Source of the DNA: Sphingomonadales bacterium
Lineage (GTDB): Bacteria; Bacteroidota; Bacteroidia; Flavobacteriales_D; Crocinitomicaceae
DNA length: 64,000 nucleotides
Direction of reading: 5' to 3'
Assembly: GCA_016872115.1 (NCBI GenBank)
Contig: VHBC01000004.1
Location: 1-64,000, forward strand
Below are positions 18,220 through 24,978 of the stretch, piece after piece. The number at the start of each line of letters is the position of its first letter. Position 1 is the first letter of the stretch. The notes under the pieces are model-generated. The model did not search any database, was not told where the DNA came from, and was given only the letters and a program-made list of their open reading frames with translations. The position numbers and the translations under genes are program-made.

Positions 18220-18546
18220 ATGAAAAATATCATCTTACTCTTTTTACTCTCCCTAAGTGCCACCTTTTATGCGCAAAAAGCTTCGGTCATTTCTATTCAA
18301 TCTAACGCCCAATGCGGCGATTGCCAAGAACGTATAGAAACAGCACTCAATCAAAGCAAAGGCGTAATCTACGCCGAACTCAATATGGAAACCAAGGTGG
18401 TGGAAATTAAATACAATCGCAAGAAAACGGATGTTGCTACGCTCAAAAAAGTGCTAAACGCAATCGGCTACGACGCCGATGACCAAAAGGCAGATGCAAC
18501 AGCTCAAAAGGCATTGCCACTTTGCTGTCAGCCAGGGGGTCATTGA
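18220..18546 (+). CDS. Secreted heavy-metal-associated (HMA) domain protein
   Basis: 108 aa from the ATG at 18220, preferred because it opens with a signal peptide (MKNIILLFLLSLSATFYAQ); an in-frame ATG at 18199 would add seven residues. The mature protein is a ferredoxin-like HMA fold: strand ASVISIQS, the metal loop QCGDCQERIE with Cys32 and Cys35 (CxxC), helix ALNQSKGV, strand VVEIKYNRKK and the typical ALKKVLNAIGYDAD helix. A second Cys pair (CC, 102-103) and a final His sit in a C-terminal tail and may add ligands. Cu(I) or Zn binding is expected. Periplasmic location, behind a TonB receptor, suggests it receives the imported metal. Its last 7 bases overlap the convergent gene. Confidence 0.85.
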   Translation: MKNIILLFLLSLSATFYAQKASVISIQSNAQCGDCQERIETALNQSKGVIYAELNMETKVVEIKYNRKKTDVATLKKVLNAIGYDADDQKADATAQKALPLCCQPGGH

Positions 18547-19169
18547 TTAGATTCGCCTAAATGACGGTTGCCAAAGGCATAGCCCAAACTGACGCCGGCA
18601 CTCGGGAAAACTCCGAAATTGCGCAGCAAGTTGAGTTGTGTTGAGGCGCTTGCCAATAAACCAAAACGGGTGTAGTAGCTCAGCTTTACACCAGCTGTAG
18701 CGTTGTAGCGCAGGCGCTGATCTTCTGCCGGATTGTTACTCATGACAAGTCCTAGACCCAAAGGATTGACAAAGCCAGATAAGTCGAATCGGTAAGCTAC
18801 TGGGTAATGATATGCCACGCCCTCCGGAATTAGTGCCGTGAGCAAGCCAACAGCCAACGAACCAAAAAAGTCGCTGATGGTATATGAATTTTGCGTCAAA
18901 AAACTTGTCACAGGTCCAACGGCATAGAGGCTCATGGGCAAATGAAGATAGCCTTCGTAGTCACTGAGACCACAAATTTGATAGTTGTACAAAACACTCC
19001 AATGGGAATTGATATGCAATTCCCCATTTAGACCCAATACAGGGGTAAATTGTTTTTGATATAAATTGGTGCCAAGAACCACGTTAAGGTCTAATTTGGA
19101 ATAATCTGATTGCCCAAAAACGCAACATGGCAAACTCATTATGAAATAGAAAAGAAATTTTTTAATCAT
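18540..19169 (-). CDS. Predicted outer-membrane protein, unknown
   Basis: 209 aa with a signal peptide (MIKKFLFYFIMSLPCCVFGQ) followed by alternating strand-like segments (KLDLNVVLGTNLYQKQFTPVLGLNGELHIN, GVKLSYYTRFGLLASAST, SAGVSLGYAFGNR), as expected for a small beta-barrel. No family recognised. Its ATG overlaps the stop of the upstream DUF3078 gene (TAATG), so the two are translationally coupled. It converges with the HMA gene. Confidence 0.65.
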   Translation of the reverse strand: MIKKFLFYFIMSLPCCVFGQSDYSKLDLNVVLGTNLYQKQFTPVLGLNGELHINSHWSVLYNYQICGLSDYEGYLHLPMSLYAVGPVTSFLTQNSYTISDFFGSLAVGLLTALIPEGVAYHYPVAYRFDLSGFVNPLGLGLVMSNNPAEDQRLRYNATAGVKLSYYTRFGLLASASTQLNLLRNFGVFPSAGVSLGYAFGNRHLGESNQ

Positions 19170-20062
19170 TACCTTTCGATTTTATAAGACAAGCCGATGC
19201 CAATAACCGATTTGAATTGGGTGCGAGGCCCAATATTGCCATTGGCATCGGTGATTTTGATATCGTCGTCGTAAATAAGGTTCCATTGGGCCGATGCTGA
19301 AACCAACGAATTGACCCGAAAAAGCAAAAGCAATTCAGCGTTGACATCGATGTTTTGCGGGTTGTTCAGGTAGTTGCTAAACAACTCTAGTTTGGATTTC
19401 ATTTCAATGTTTTTGGCCAAGGGCCGATTGAACTTCATTTTAAGGTAGGCGCCATATTCCTGGCGATATCGCATTCCGGGCTCTACTCCAAAAGAACCTT
19501 TGGCACTCAATGAGTCGTCGAGTACAAAAGTTGATTTGATCGCAATAGACGAAAAGAAAAAGTTAAAGTTATCCGATTTTCTAAAATCGGCGCCAAGCGC
19601 TAGATTGAGGTAGCCGGGCGCCATGAATCTAGAAACAGGGATAGAATCGTTAGGGTAGGCGTAGCCATTGATGCTTTGGGTGCGGAACGTAGACGCAAAA
19701 GTCAGGAAGAATCCTTTGGAAAGCTGCATACCAAAAGTGCTAGACAATTCCAGGCGGTCGTCGGTTTTTTGGGCACCAATTCCTTTGTTGTCAAAGTACT
19801 TGATGCCGCCCAGCGCAAAACTGACGTCGTTGGTCCATTTGATGTTTTCACGGGTGTAGTATGCGGAGGCATTTGCTGAGCCGATTATGGAGATGTTGTT
19901 GCGCCCACCGGCGTTCCAATTGACAAAAGAGGTTTGGGTCCCGCTCAAGGAATACAAAGATTTGAACTTCCAATAAGAGGTAGAATCTTGGGCCCAAGCA
20001 AAATGCTGTAGCAAGAGGCCAAACAATAGTGTCAAAAATGTGTTCCTTTGTAATCCAAACAT
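19169..20062 (-). CDS. DUF3078 outer-membrane protein
   Basis: 297 aa from the ATG at 20062. The signal peptide ends QHFAWAQD; the mature protein has the DUF3078 signature (SLYSLSGTQTSFVNWNAGGRNNISIIG, then TNDVSFALGGIKY and KTDDRLELSS). These are Bacteroidota outer-membrane barrels of unknown function. The start is preferred over a GTG- or ATG-type start further out because it opens the signal peptide and is preceded by a TATTTTTG -7 box at 20078-20071, 8 bases upstream. That box overlaps the start codon of the divergent DUF3089 gene. Confidence 0.85.
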   Translation of the reverse strand: MFGLQRNTFLTLLFGLLLQHFAWAQDSTSYWKFKSLYSLSGTQTSFVNWNAGGRNNISIIGSANASAYYTRENIKWTNDVSFALGGIKYFDNKGIGAQKTDDRLELSSTFGMQLSKGFFLTFASTFRTQSINGYAYPNDSIPVSRFMAPGYLNLALGADFRKSDNFNFFFSSIAIKSTFVLDDSLSAKGSFGVEPGMRYRQEYGAYLKMKFNRPLAKNIEMKSKLELFSNYLNNPQNIDVNAELLLLFRVNSLVSASAQWNLIYDDDIKITDANGNIGPRTQFKSVIGIGLSYKIER

Positions 20063-20070
20063 TTCGTTAG

Positions 20071-20078
20071 CAAAAATA
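20071..20078 (-). promoter_or_regulatory. -7 box of the DUF3078 gene
   Basis: TATTTTTG (minus strand) is an exact TAnnTTTG match, 8 bases before the ATG at 20062 and immediately before the start codon (20079) of the divergent gene, so the promoter core lies within a 16-base intergenic space. Confidence 0.5.
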
Positions 20079-21050
20079 ATGCGTTTTCTAAGCTTTCTCT
20101 TCGTGTATCTACCGATTCTTTCAACATTCATTTATGCACAAAATCCGATAGATTATCGTTTATCAACGAATTGGGCCGCCTTACCTAATCAATTGCCAGC
20201 AGGTATAGCTAAACGCTGTACCGACACAAGTCTGTGGGCAAAAGCAGATGTATTCTATGTATATCCAACACTTAATATTGAAAATACCGATAAACGTTGG
20301 AATGTGCCCCTCGACGACAGCAAGCAACTCAAAAAGATCATAGAATCCGCACTGCCTTATCAAGGCAGCGCCTTTGTAGAAGCAGGAAGGTTTTATTGCC
20401 CGTTGTACCGATCTGCACATGTACGCTCTTATTATGTTTCTGATCCAGTTGGTAAGGCCGCACTTGAATTGGCCTATGCCGACGTGCGAGCTGCTTTTTT
20501 GTATTACCTCGAACACCACAACAACGGCCGCCCCATTATTTTGGCAGGTCACAGCCAAGGCAGTACACATTGCGGCTTGCTGCTCCAAGAGTTTTTTGAC
20601 GGCAAATCATTGCAAAAACAATTGGTCATTGCTTACCTTCCCGGTATTGGTATTCTTCCTTCCGACCTGAAGCAAATCCCATTACTCACTACGCCAACGC
20701 AAACCGGAGGCTATGTAACTTGGAATACGTTTAAAAAACGCATCGATAAAAAAGCTTATGAAATGTGGTATAAGGGCAAGGCGGTCGTCAATCCTGTAAC
20801 TTGGACGCTCGCTAAAGAAGCGCCAAAGGATGCGCATAAGGGATTGCTCTATTTCGATGAAAAAATATACACTGGGCTTTTCCAAACGCATTTAATTGAC
20901 GGTGCAATTTGGATAGACAGGTTCCGGGGCAAGTTTGTTTTGATGACCCTCATGATGCGAAATTACCATATCGGGGATATTAATTTGTTTTGGCAAGATA
21001 TTAGAGAGAATGCGAAATTACGCGTTCAAAATTTCCCTGAAAATAAGTAA
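20079..21050 (+). CDS. DUF3089 alpha/beta-hydrolase-like secreted protein
   Basis: 323 aa from the ATG at 20079. The N-terminus is a signal peptide (MRFLSFLFVYLPILSTFIYAQ). The mature protein has the DUF3089 pattern: ADVFYVYPTLNI, then EAGRFYCPLYRSAHVRSYY, and the nucleophile elbow ILAGHSQGSTHCGLLL (Ser in GHSQG). The fold is related to alpha/beta hydrolases; substrates are not established. It is divergent from the DUF3078 gene (16-base gap) and its stop codon overlaps the -7 box of gcvP. A weaker box, TTCCTTTG at 20043-20050, lies inside the DUF3078 signal-peptide coding region. Confidence 0.85.
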   Translation: MRFLSFLFVYLPILSTFIYAQNPIDYRLSTNWAALPNQLPAGIAKRCTDTSLWAKADVFYVYPTLNIENTDKRWNVPLDDSKQLKKIIESALPYQGSAFVEAGRFYCPLYRSAHVRSYYVSDPVGKAALELAYADVRAAFLYYLEHHNNGRPIILAGHSQGSTHCGLLLQEFFDGKSLQKQLVIAYLPGIGILPSDLKQIPLLTTPTQTGGYVTWNTFKKRIDKKAYEMWYKGKAVVNPVTWTLAKEAPKDAHKGLLYFDEKIYTGLFQTHLIDGAIWIDRFRGKFVLMTLMMRNYHIGDINLFWQDIRENAKLRVQNFPENK

Positions 21051-21055
21051 CTTTG
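21048..21055 (+). promoter_or_regulatory. -7 box of gcvP overlapping the upstream stop codon
   Basis: TAACTTTG is an exact TAnnTTTG match whose first three bases are the TAA stop of the DUF3089 gene; 23 bases separate it from the gcvP ATG at 21079. Confidence 0.55.
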
Positions 21056-21078
21056 TAGACCCAAAATCGACAACAAAT

Positions 21079-23913
21079 ATGACACCTTTTGAAAGACGCC
21101 ATATCGGCCCAGGAGTAACCGAAGAAAAAGCAATGTTGGCAGCAGTAGGCGTAGATTCACTCGCTACGCTCGTCGACCGCACTATTCCTGCTCAAATTCG
21201 CCTTAACAGAGAATTGCGCATCGACGGCGCCCTATCAGAACAGGCTTATTTAGAGCATATTAATGCTCTTGGCGCTCAAAACAAAGTGAATAAATCTTTC
21301 ATCGGTTTGGGTTACCACGAAACCATCGTGCCGTCGGTTATTTTGCGCAATGTTCTAGAAAATCCCGGATGGTACACTGCTTACACGCCTTATCAGGCAG
21401 AAATTGCCCAGGGTCGCCTAGAAGCTTTGCTTAACTTCCAAACAATGGTCATTGAGCTCACCGGCATGACCATCGCTAATGCGTCGCTGCTCGACGAAGC
21501 TACTGCCGCAGCAGAGGCCCTTATTATGTTCTATAACTCGCGTAGTCGAGCCGATATCCAAGCGGGTCGTAACAAATTTTTTGTCGATCAAAATGCTTTG
21601 CCTCAAAGTATCGATGTCATGACCGGTCGCGCCTTAAATTTAGGTATTGAGCTCGTTGTTGGCGACGTCGCTACTTTTGCGCCAGACGCTGCTTATTTCG
21701 GTGTTTTTGTACAATACCCAAATGCCAAAGGTCACATCCAAGACTGGAGTGCCGCCATTGCCAGCTGGAAAGCTGCTGGCATTCAAGTTGCAGTCGGCGC
21801 CGATTTACTCTCACTTGTACTCTTGAAATCTCCAGGTAGTATGGGCGCTGACGTTGTGGTGGGCTCTGCCCAGCGTTTTGGGGTGCCAATGGGCTACGGC
21901 GGTCCACACGCCGCTTTCTTTGCTACCAAAGAAGACTACAAACGCAACTTGCCTGGCCGCATTATCGGGGTTTCCAAAGACGCCGATGATAACCAAGCCT
22001 TGCGCATGGCTTTGCAAACCCGCGAACAACACATCAAACGCGACAAAGCCACCTCCAATATTTGTACTGCTCAGGCGCTATTGGCGGTTATGGCCTCTAT
22101 GTATGCAGTTTATCATGGCCCAGATGGCATTCGCAGTATTGCTACATACGTTCATCAGTTGGCAAGTTGTGCAGCCGCTGGCCTACAAAAAGCAGGTATT
22201 TCCATCGGTTCGGCTCACTTTTTTGACACCGTTCACGTCCAAGGTGTAGACTGCGCAACTATTCGCAGCAAGGCAGAAGCTGCCGGCCTGAATTTCCATT
22301 ACATTTCTGACAATGAACTTAGCATTTCATTCGGTGAACCGCATACAACTGTAGATTTGCAGGCTGTTTTAGCCGTTTTTGGTGCGGAAGCTCAAAACGC
22401 CCAAACATCAATTCCTAGTGCACTACAACGCACCGAACCTGTACTTTCGCACCCTGTTTTCAATTCTTATCATTCTGAGTCGCGCATGATGCGCTACCTC
22501 AAGCGTTTGGAGAACAAAGACCTTTCTTTGGTACACTCCATGATTCCGCTTGGTTCTTGCACCATGAAACTCAATGCAGCCTCTGAAATGATGGCCGTAA
22601 CGAACCCGCAGTTTGCCAACATGCACCCGTTTGCACCCCTAGACCAAGCTGCTGGTTACCACGCCATGTTTACGCAATTAGCCAAAGATCTTTGCGAGGC
22701 CACAGGTTTTGCAGCAGTCTCGTTGCAACCCAACTCTGGTGCACAAGGCGAATACGCTGGTCTAATGGTCATCAAAGCTTACCATGAGTCCAGAGGTGAT
22801 TTCCAACGCAAAAAAATGATCATTCCGTCGTCTGCGCACGGCACTAATCCTGCTTCTGCCGTCATGGCAGGTTTCGAAGTTGTGGTAACGGGCTGTGACG
22901 AAAACGGTAACATCGACATCGAAGAATTGCGCACTGTGGCCATTGAACTCAATGATGTTCTAGCAGGCATCATGGTGACGTATCCATCTACGCACGGTGT
23001 TTATGAAGAGGGCATCATCGAAATCACCAGCATCATTCACGCCAACGGCGGTCAGGTCTACATGGATGGCGCCAACATGAACGCCCAAGTTGGTCTTACC
23101 AACCCTGGTAATATCGGTGCCGACGTCTGTCACCTCAACTTGCACAAAACCTTTGCTATTCCACACGGTGGCGGTGGCCCAGGAATGGGCCCAATTGGCG
23201 TGGTTGCACACTTAGCACCGTTCTTACCGAGTAATCCGCTCGTCAAAACTGGCGGAGAGCAACCGATTCACGCCATTTCTGCCGCGCCTTATGGTTCTGC
23301 CCTTATCTTGACAATTTCTTACGCCTATATCAAAATGCTCGGCGCCGAAGGCTTACGCCGCTCTACCGAATTGGCCATTTTGAACGCCAATTACATTGCC
23401 GCACGCCTCAAAGGCCACTACGATATTCTATATACCGGAGCGAACGGAACTGTAGCCCACGAAATGATTCTCGATTGTCGCGACTTCAAGAAAAATGCAG
23501 ATGTAGAAGTAGCCGACATGGCCAAGCGCCTCATTGACTTCGGTTTCCATGCGCCAACGGTCTCTTTCCCAGTGGCTGGCACCCTTATGATTGAGCCAAC
23601 CGAATCCGAAGACAAAGAAGAACTCGATCGTTTTTGCGATGCCATGATCAAAATCCGCGAAGAAATTCGCGAAATTGAAAATGGCCATGCCGATAAAGTC
23701 AATAATTTACTCAAAAATGCACCGCATACTGCGGATTGTATTATCAATAAAAATTGGACTTACCCATATGCGCCGCAAGAGGCAGCTTATCCGCTGCCTT
23801 ATTTACTTGATGCGAAATATTGGGCTCCAGTTCGCCGCGTAGACAACGCCTACGGCGATCGCAATTTAGTATGTAGCTGTCCAAGTGTAGAAAGCTATGC
23901 AAACGTTCAATAA
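21079..23913 (+). CDS. gcvP: Glycine dehydrogenase (decarboxylating), P-protein
   Basis: 944 aa, the full-length fused form (both GcvPA- and GcvPB-like halves). It decarboxylates glycine using PLP and passes the aminomethyl group to lipoyl-GcvH. The start MTPFERRHIGPG is typical; upstream in-frame codons belong to the previous gene. Visible: YTPYQAEIAQGRLEALLNFQ, SQPNSGAQGEYAGL-type loop (LQPNSGAQGEY), HGTNPASAVMAG, and the PLP lysine at about 690 in NLHKTFAIPHGGGGPGMGP. No gcvT or gcvH is in the window, which is common in Bacteroidota. No glycine-riboswitch-like leader is present (24 bases of leader). Confidence 0.97.
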   Translation: MTPFERRHIGPGVTEEKAMLAAVGVDSLATLVDRTIPAQIRLNRELRIDGALSEQAYLEHINALGAQNKVNKSFIGLGYHETIVPSVILRNVLENPGWYTAYTPYQAEIAQGRLEALLNFQTMVIELTGMTIANASLLDEATAAAEALIMFYNSRSRADIQAGRNKFFVDQNALPQSIDVMTGRALNLGIELVVGDVATFAPDAAYFGVFVQYPNAKGHIQDWSAAIASWKAAGIQVAVGADLLSLVLLKSPGSMGADVVVGSAQRFGVPMGYGGPHAAFFATKEDYKRNLPGRIIGVSKDADDNQALRMALQTREQHIKRDKATSNICTAQALLAVMASMYAVYHGPDGIRSIATYVHQLASCAAAGLQKAGISIGSAHFFDTVHVQGVDCATIRSKAEAAGLNFHYISDNELSISFGEPHTTVDLQAVLAVFGAEAQNAQTSIPSALQRTEPVLSHPVFNSYHSESRMMRYLKRLENKDLSLVHSMIPLGSCTMKLNAASEMMAVTNPQFANMHPFAPLDQAAGYHAMFTQLAKDLCEATGFAAVSLQPNSGAQGEYAGLMVIKAYHESRGDFQRKKMIIPSSAHGTNPASAVMAGFEVVVTGCDENGNIDIEELRTVAIELNDVLAGIMVTYPSTHGVYEEGIIEITSIIHANGGQVYMDGANMNAQVGLTNPGNIGADVCHLNLHKTFAIPHGGGGPGMGPIGVVAHLAPFLPSNPLVKTGGEQPIHAISAAPYGSALILTISYAYIKMLGAEGLRRSTELAILNANYIAARLKGHYDILYTGANGTVAHEMILDCRDFKKNADVEVADMAKRLIDFGFHAPTVSFPVAGTLMIEPTESEDKEELDRFCDAMIKIREEIREIENGHADKVNNLLKNAPHTADCIINKNWTYPYAPQEAAYPLPYLLDAKYWAPVRRVDNAYGDRNLVCSCPSVESYANVQ

Positions 23914-23916
23914 CAA

Positions 23917-24633
23917 ATGAAATTAGATATTCTTGCTTTTGGTGCCCACCCCGACGACGTTGAACTCTCTGTGGCGGGCACCTTATTGCACTACGCTCAT
24001 CAAGGCAAGCATATCGGTATTATTGACCTTACCGAAGGCGAACTTGGCACCAGGGGCAGTGTTGAAAGCCGTTACGAAGAAGCGAGCGCTGCAGCTCAAA
24101 TTCTTGGTATTCAGTACCGCACCAACCTGCGCTTACCCGATGGTTTCTTCGAAAACAACCAAGCAGCCAAACTTAAAATCATCGAGCAGGTCCGCTTGCA
24201 CAAACCAGAAATAGTGCTAGCCAATGCCCTCCATGACCGCCATCCAGACCATGCCAGAGCCGGCCAGCTTGTTGCTGAAGCTTGTTTTCTAGCGGGTTTG
24301 CGCAAAATTCATACGACGCATCAAGGCCAAGAACAAACTGCTTACCGTCCTCGCTTAGTGTTGCATTACATCCAAGATTACCATCAGATTCCTTCTTTTG
24401 TACAGGACGTCAGCCCTTATGTGAATCAAAAAATTGAAGCCATCAAAGCCTACAAAACACAGTTTTTTGATCCAAACTCCGCCGAACCAAACACGCCTAT
24501 CTCTGGTGAGTTCTTCTTCGACTTTTTAAAAGGCCGAATGCTCGAAATGGGCAGGCCAGCTGGCTATAATTATGCCGAGGGTTTCGTGGTCAACCGTTGG
24601 TTTGGTGTTCAAGACATTTTTAAACTAGACTAA
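23917..24633 (+). CDS. bshB1: Bacillithiol biosynthesis deacetylase BshB1
   Basis: 238 aa LmbE/PIG-L-type zinc deacetylase. It hydrolyses N-acetylglucosaminyl-malate to glucosaminyl-malate, the second step of bacillithiol synthesis. The zinc motif AHPDDVELS is near the N-terminus; LTEGELGTRGS and RYEEASAAAQILG are typical of BshB1, and HDRHPDHARAG supplies the third ligand. It implies that the cell makes bacillithiol as its low-molecular-weight thiol. It lies 3 bases after gcvP, on the same transcript, and its 3' end overlaps the convergent VanZ gene by 9 bases. Confidence 0.93.
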   Translation: MKLDILAFGAHPDDVELSVAGTLLHYAHQGKHIGIIDLTEGELGTRGSVESRYEEASAAAQILGIQYRTNLRLPDGFFENNQAAKLKIIEQVRLHKPEIVLANALHDRHPDHARAGQLVAEACFLAGLRKIHTTHQGQEQTAYRPRLVLHYIQDYHQIPSFVQDVSPYVNQKIEAIKAYKTQFFDPNSAEPNTPISGEFFFDFLKGRMLEMGRPAGYNYAEGFVVNRWFGVQDIFKLD

Positions 24634-24978
24634 AAACCGTCTGCGAACATAATAAAAACTTGTTCCGATAGCAACGCCTATTGCATTTGCTACAATATCC
24701 CAGCCCGACACCTCTCTTCCTGGCACAAACCCCTGAAGCCATTCCATCAGTACACCCCATCCAATCAAAAATAAAAGGATAAATGTCGTATGCCATTTGG
24801 ACCTAAATCCAAACACCAAAAATGTATTGAGGCTAAGAATACCATATCCAATAAAATGACCAACCTTATCGTTGAGCTGCACATTGACACCGCCTTGTGG
24901 GCTTTTTAAAGAAAAATAAACAATAACCAATAACTCGAGTGCCAATAGGACGCGCAGTAATTTTTGGATATTACTCAT
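24625..24978 (-). CDS. VanZ-like family protein
   Basis: 117 aa with four hydrophobic segments (LLALELLVIVYFSL, IGYGILSLNTFLVFG, TTFILLFLIGWGVLMEWLQ, VANAIGVAIGTSFYYV). DKVGHFIGYGILS and EWLQGFVPGREVSGWDIVANAIG are the VanZ-family motifs. The role is not established; VanZ itself confers low-level teicoplanin resistance, but short chromosomal homologues are widespread and do not imply resistance. The start overlaps the S9 peptidase end by 8 bases, making it the last gene of the EamA-S9-VanZ operon. Confidence 0.85.
   Translation of the reverse strand: MSNIQKLLRVLLALELLVIVYFSLKSPQGGVNVQLNDKVGHFIGYGILSLNTFLVFGFRSKWHTTFILLFLIGWGVLMEWLQGFVPGREVSGWDIVANAIGVAIGTSFYYVRRRFLV

Noticed and set aside
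21060-21078. Possible glycine riboswitch before gcvP
   Set aside because: Only 24 bases lie between the -7 box and the ATG; no structured leader can fit.
24625-24978. VanZ as a teicoplanin resistance determinant
   Set aside because: Short VanZ-like proteins are common chromosomal genes; no vanR/S/H/A/X neighbours are present.
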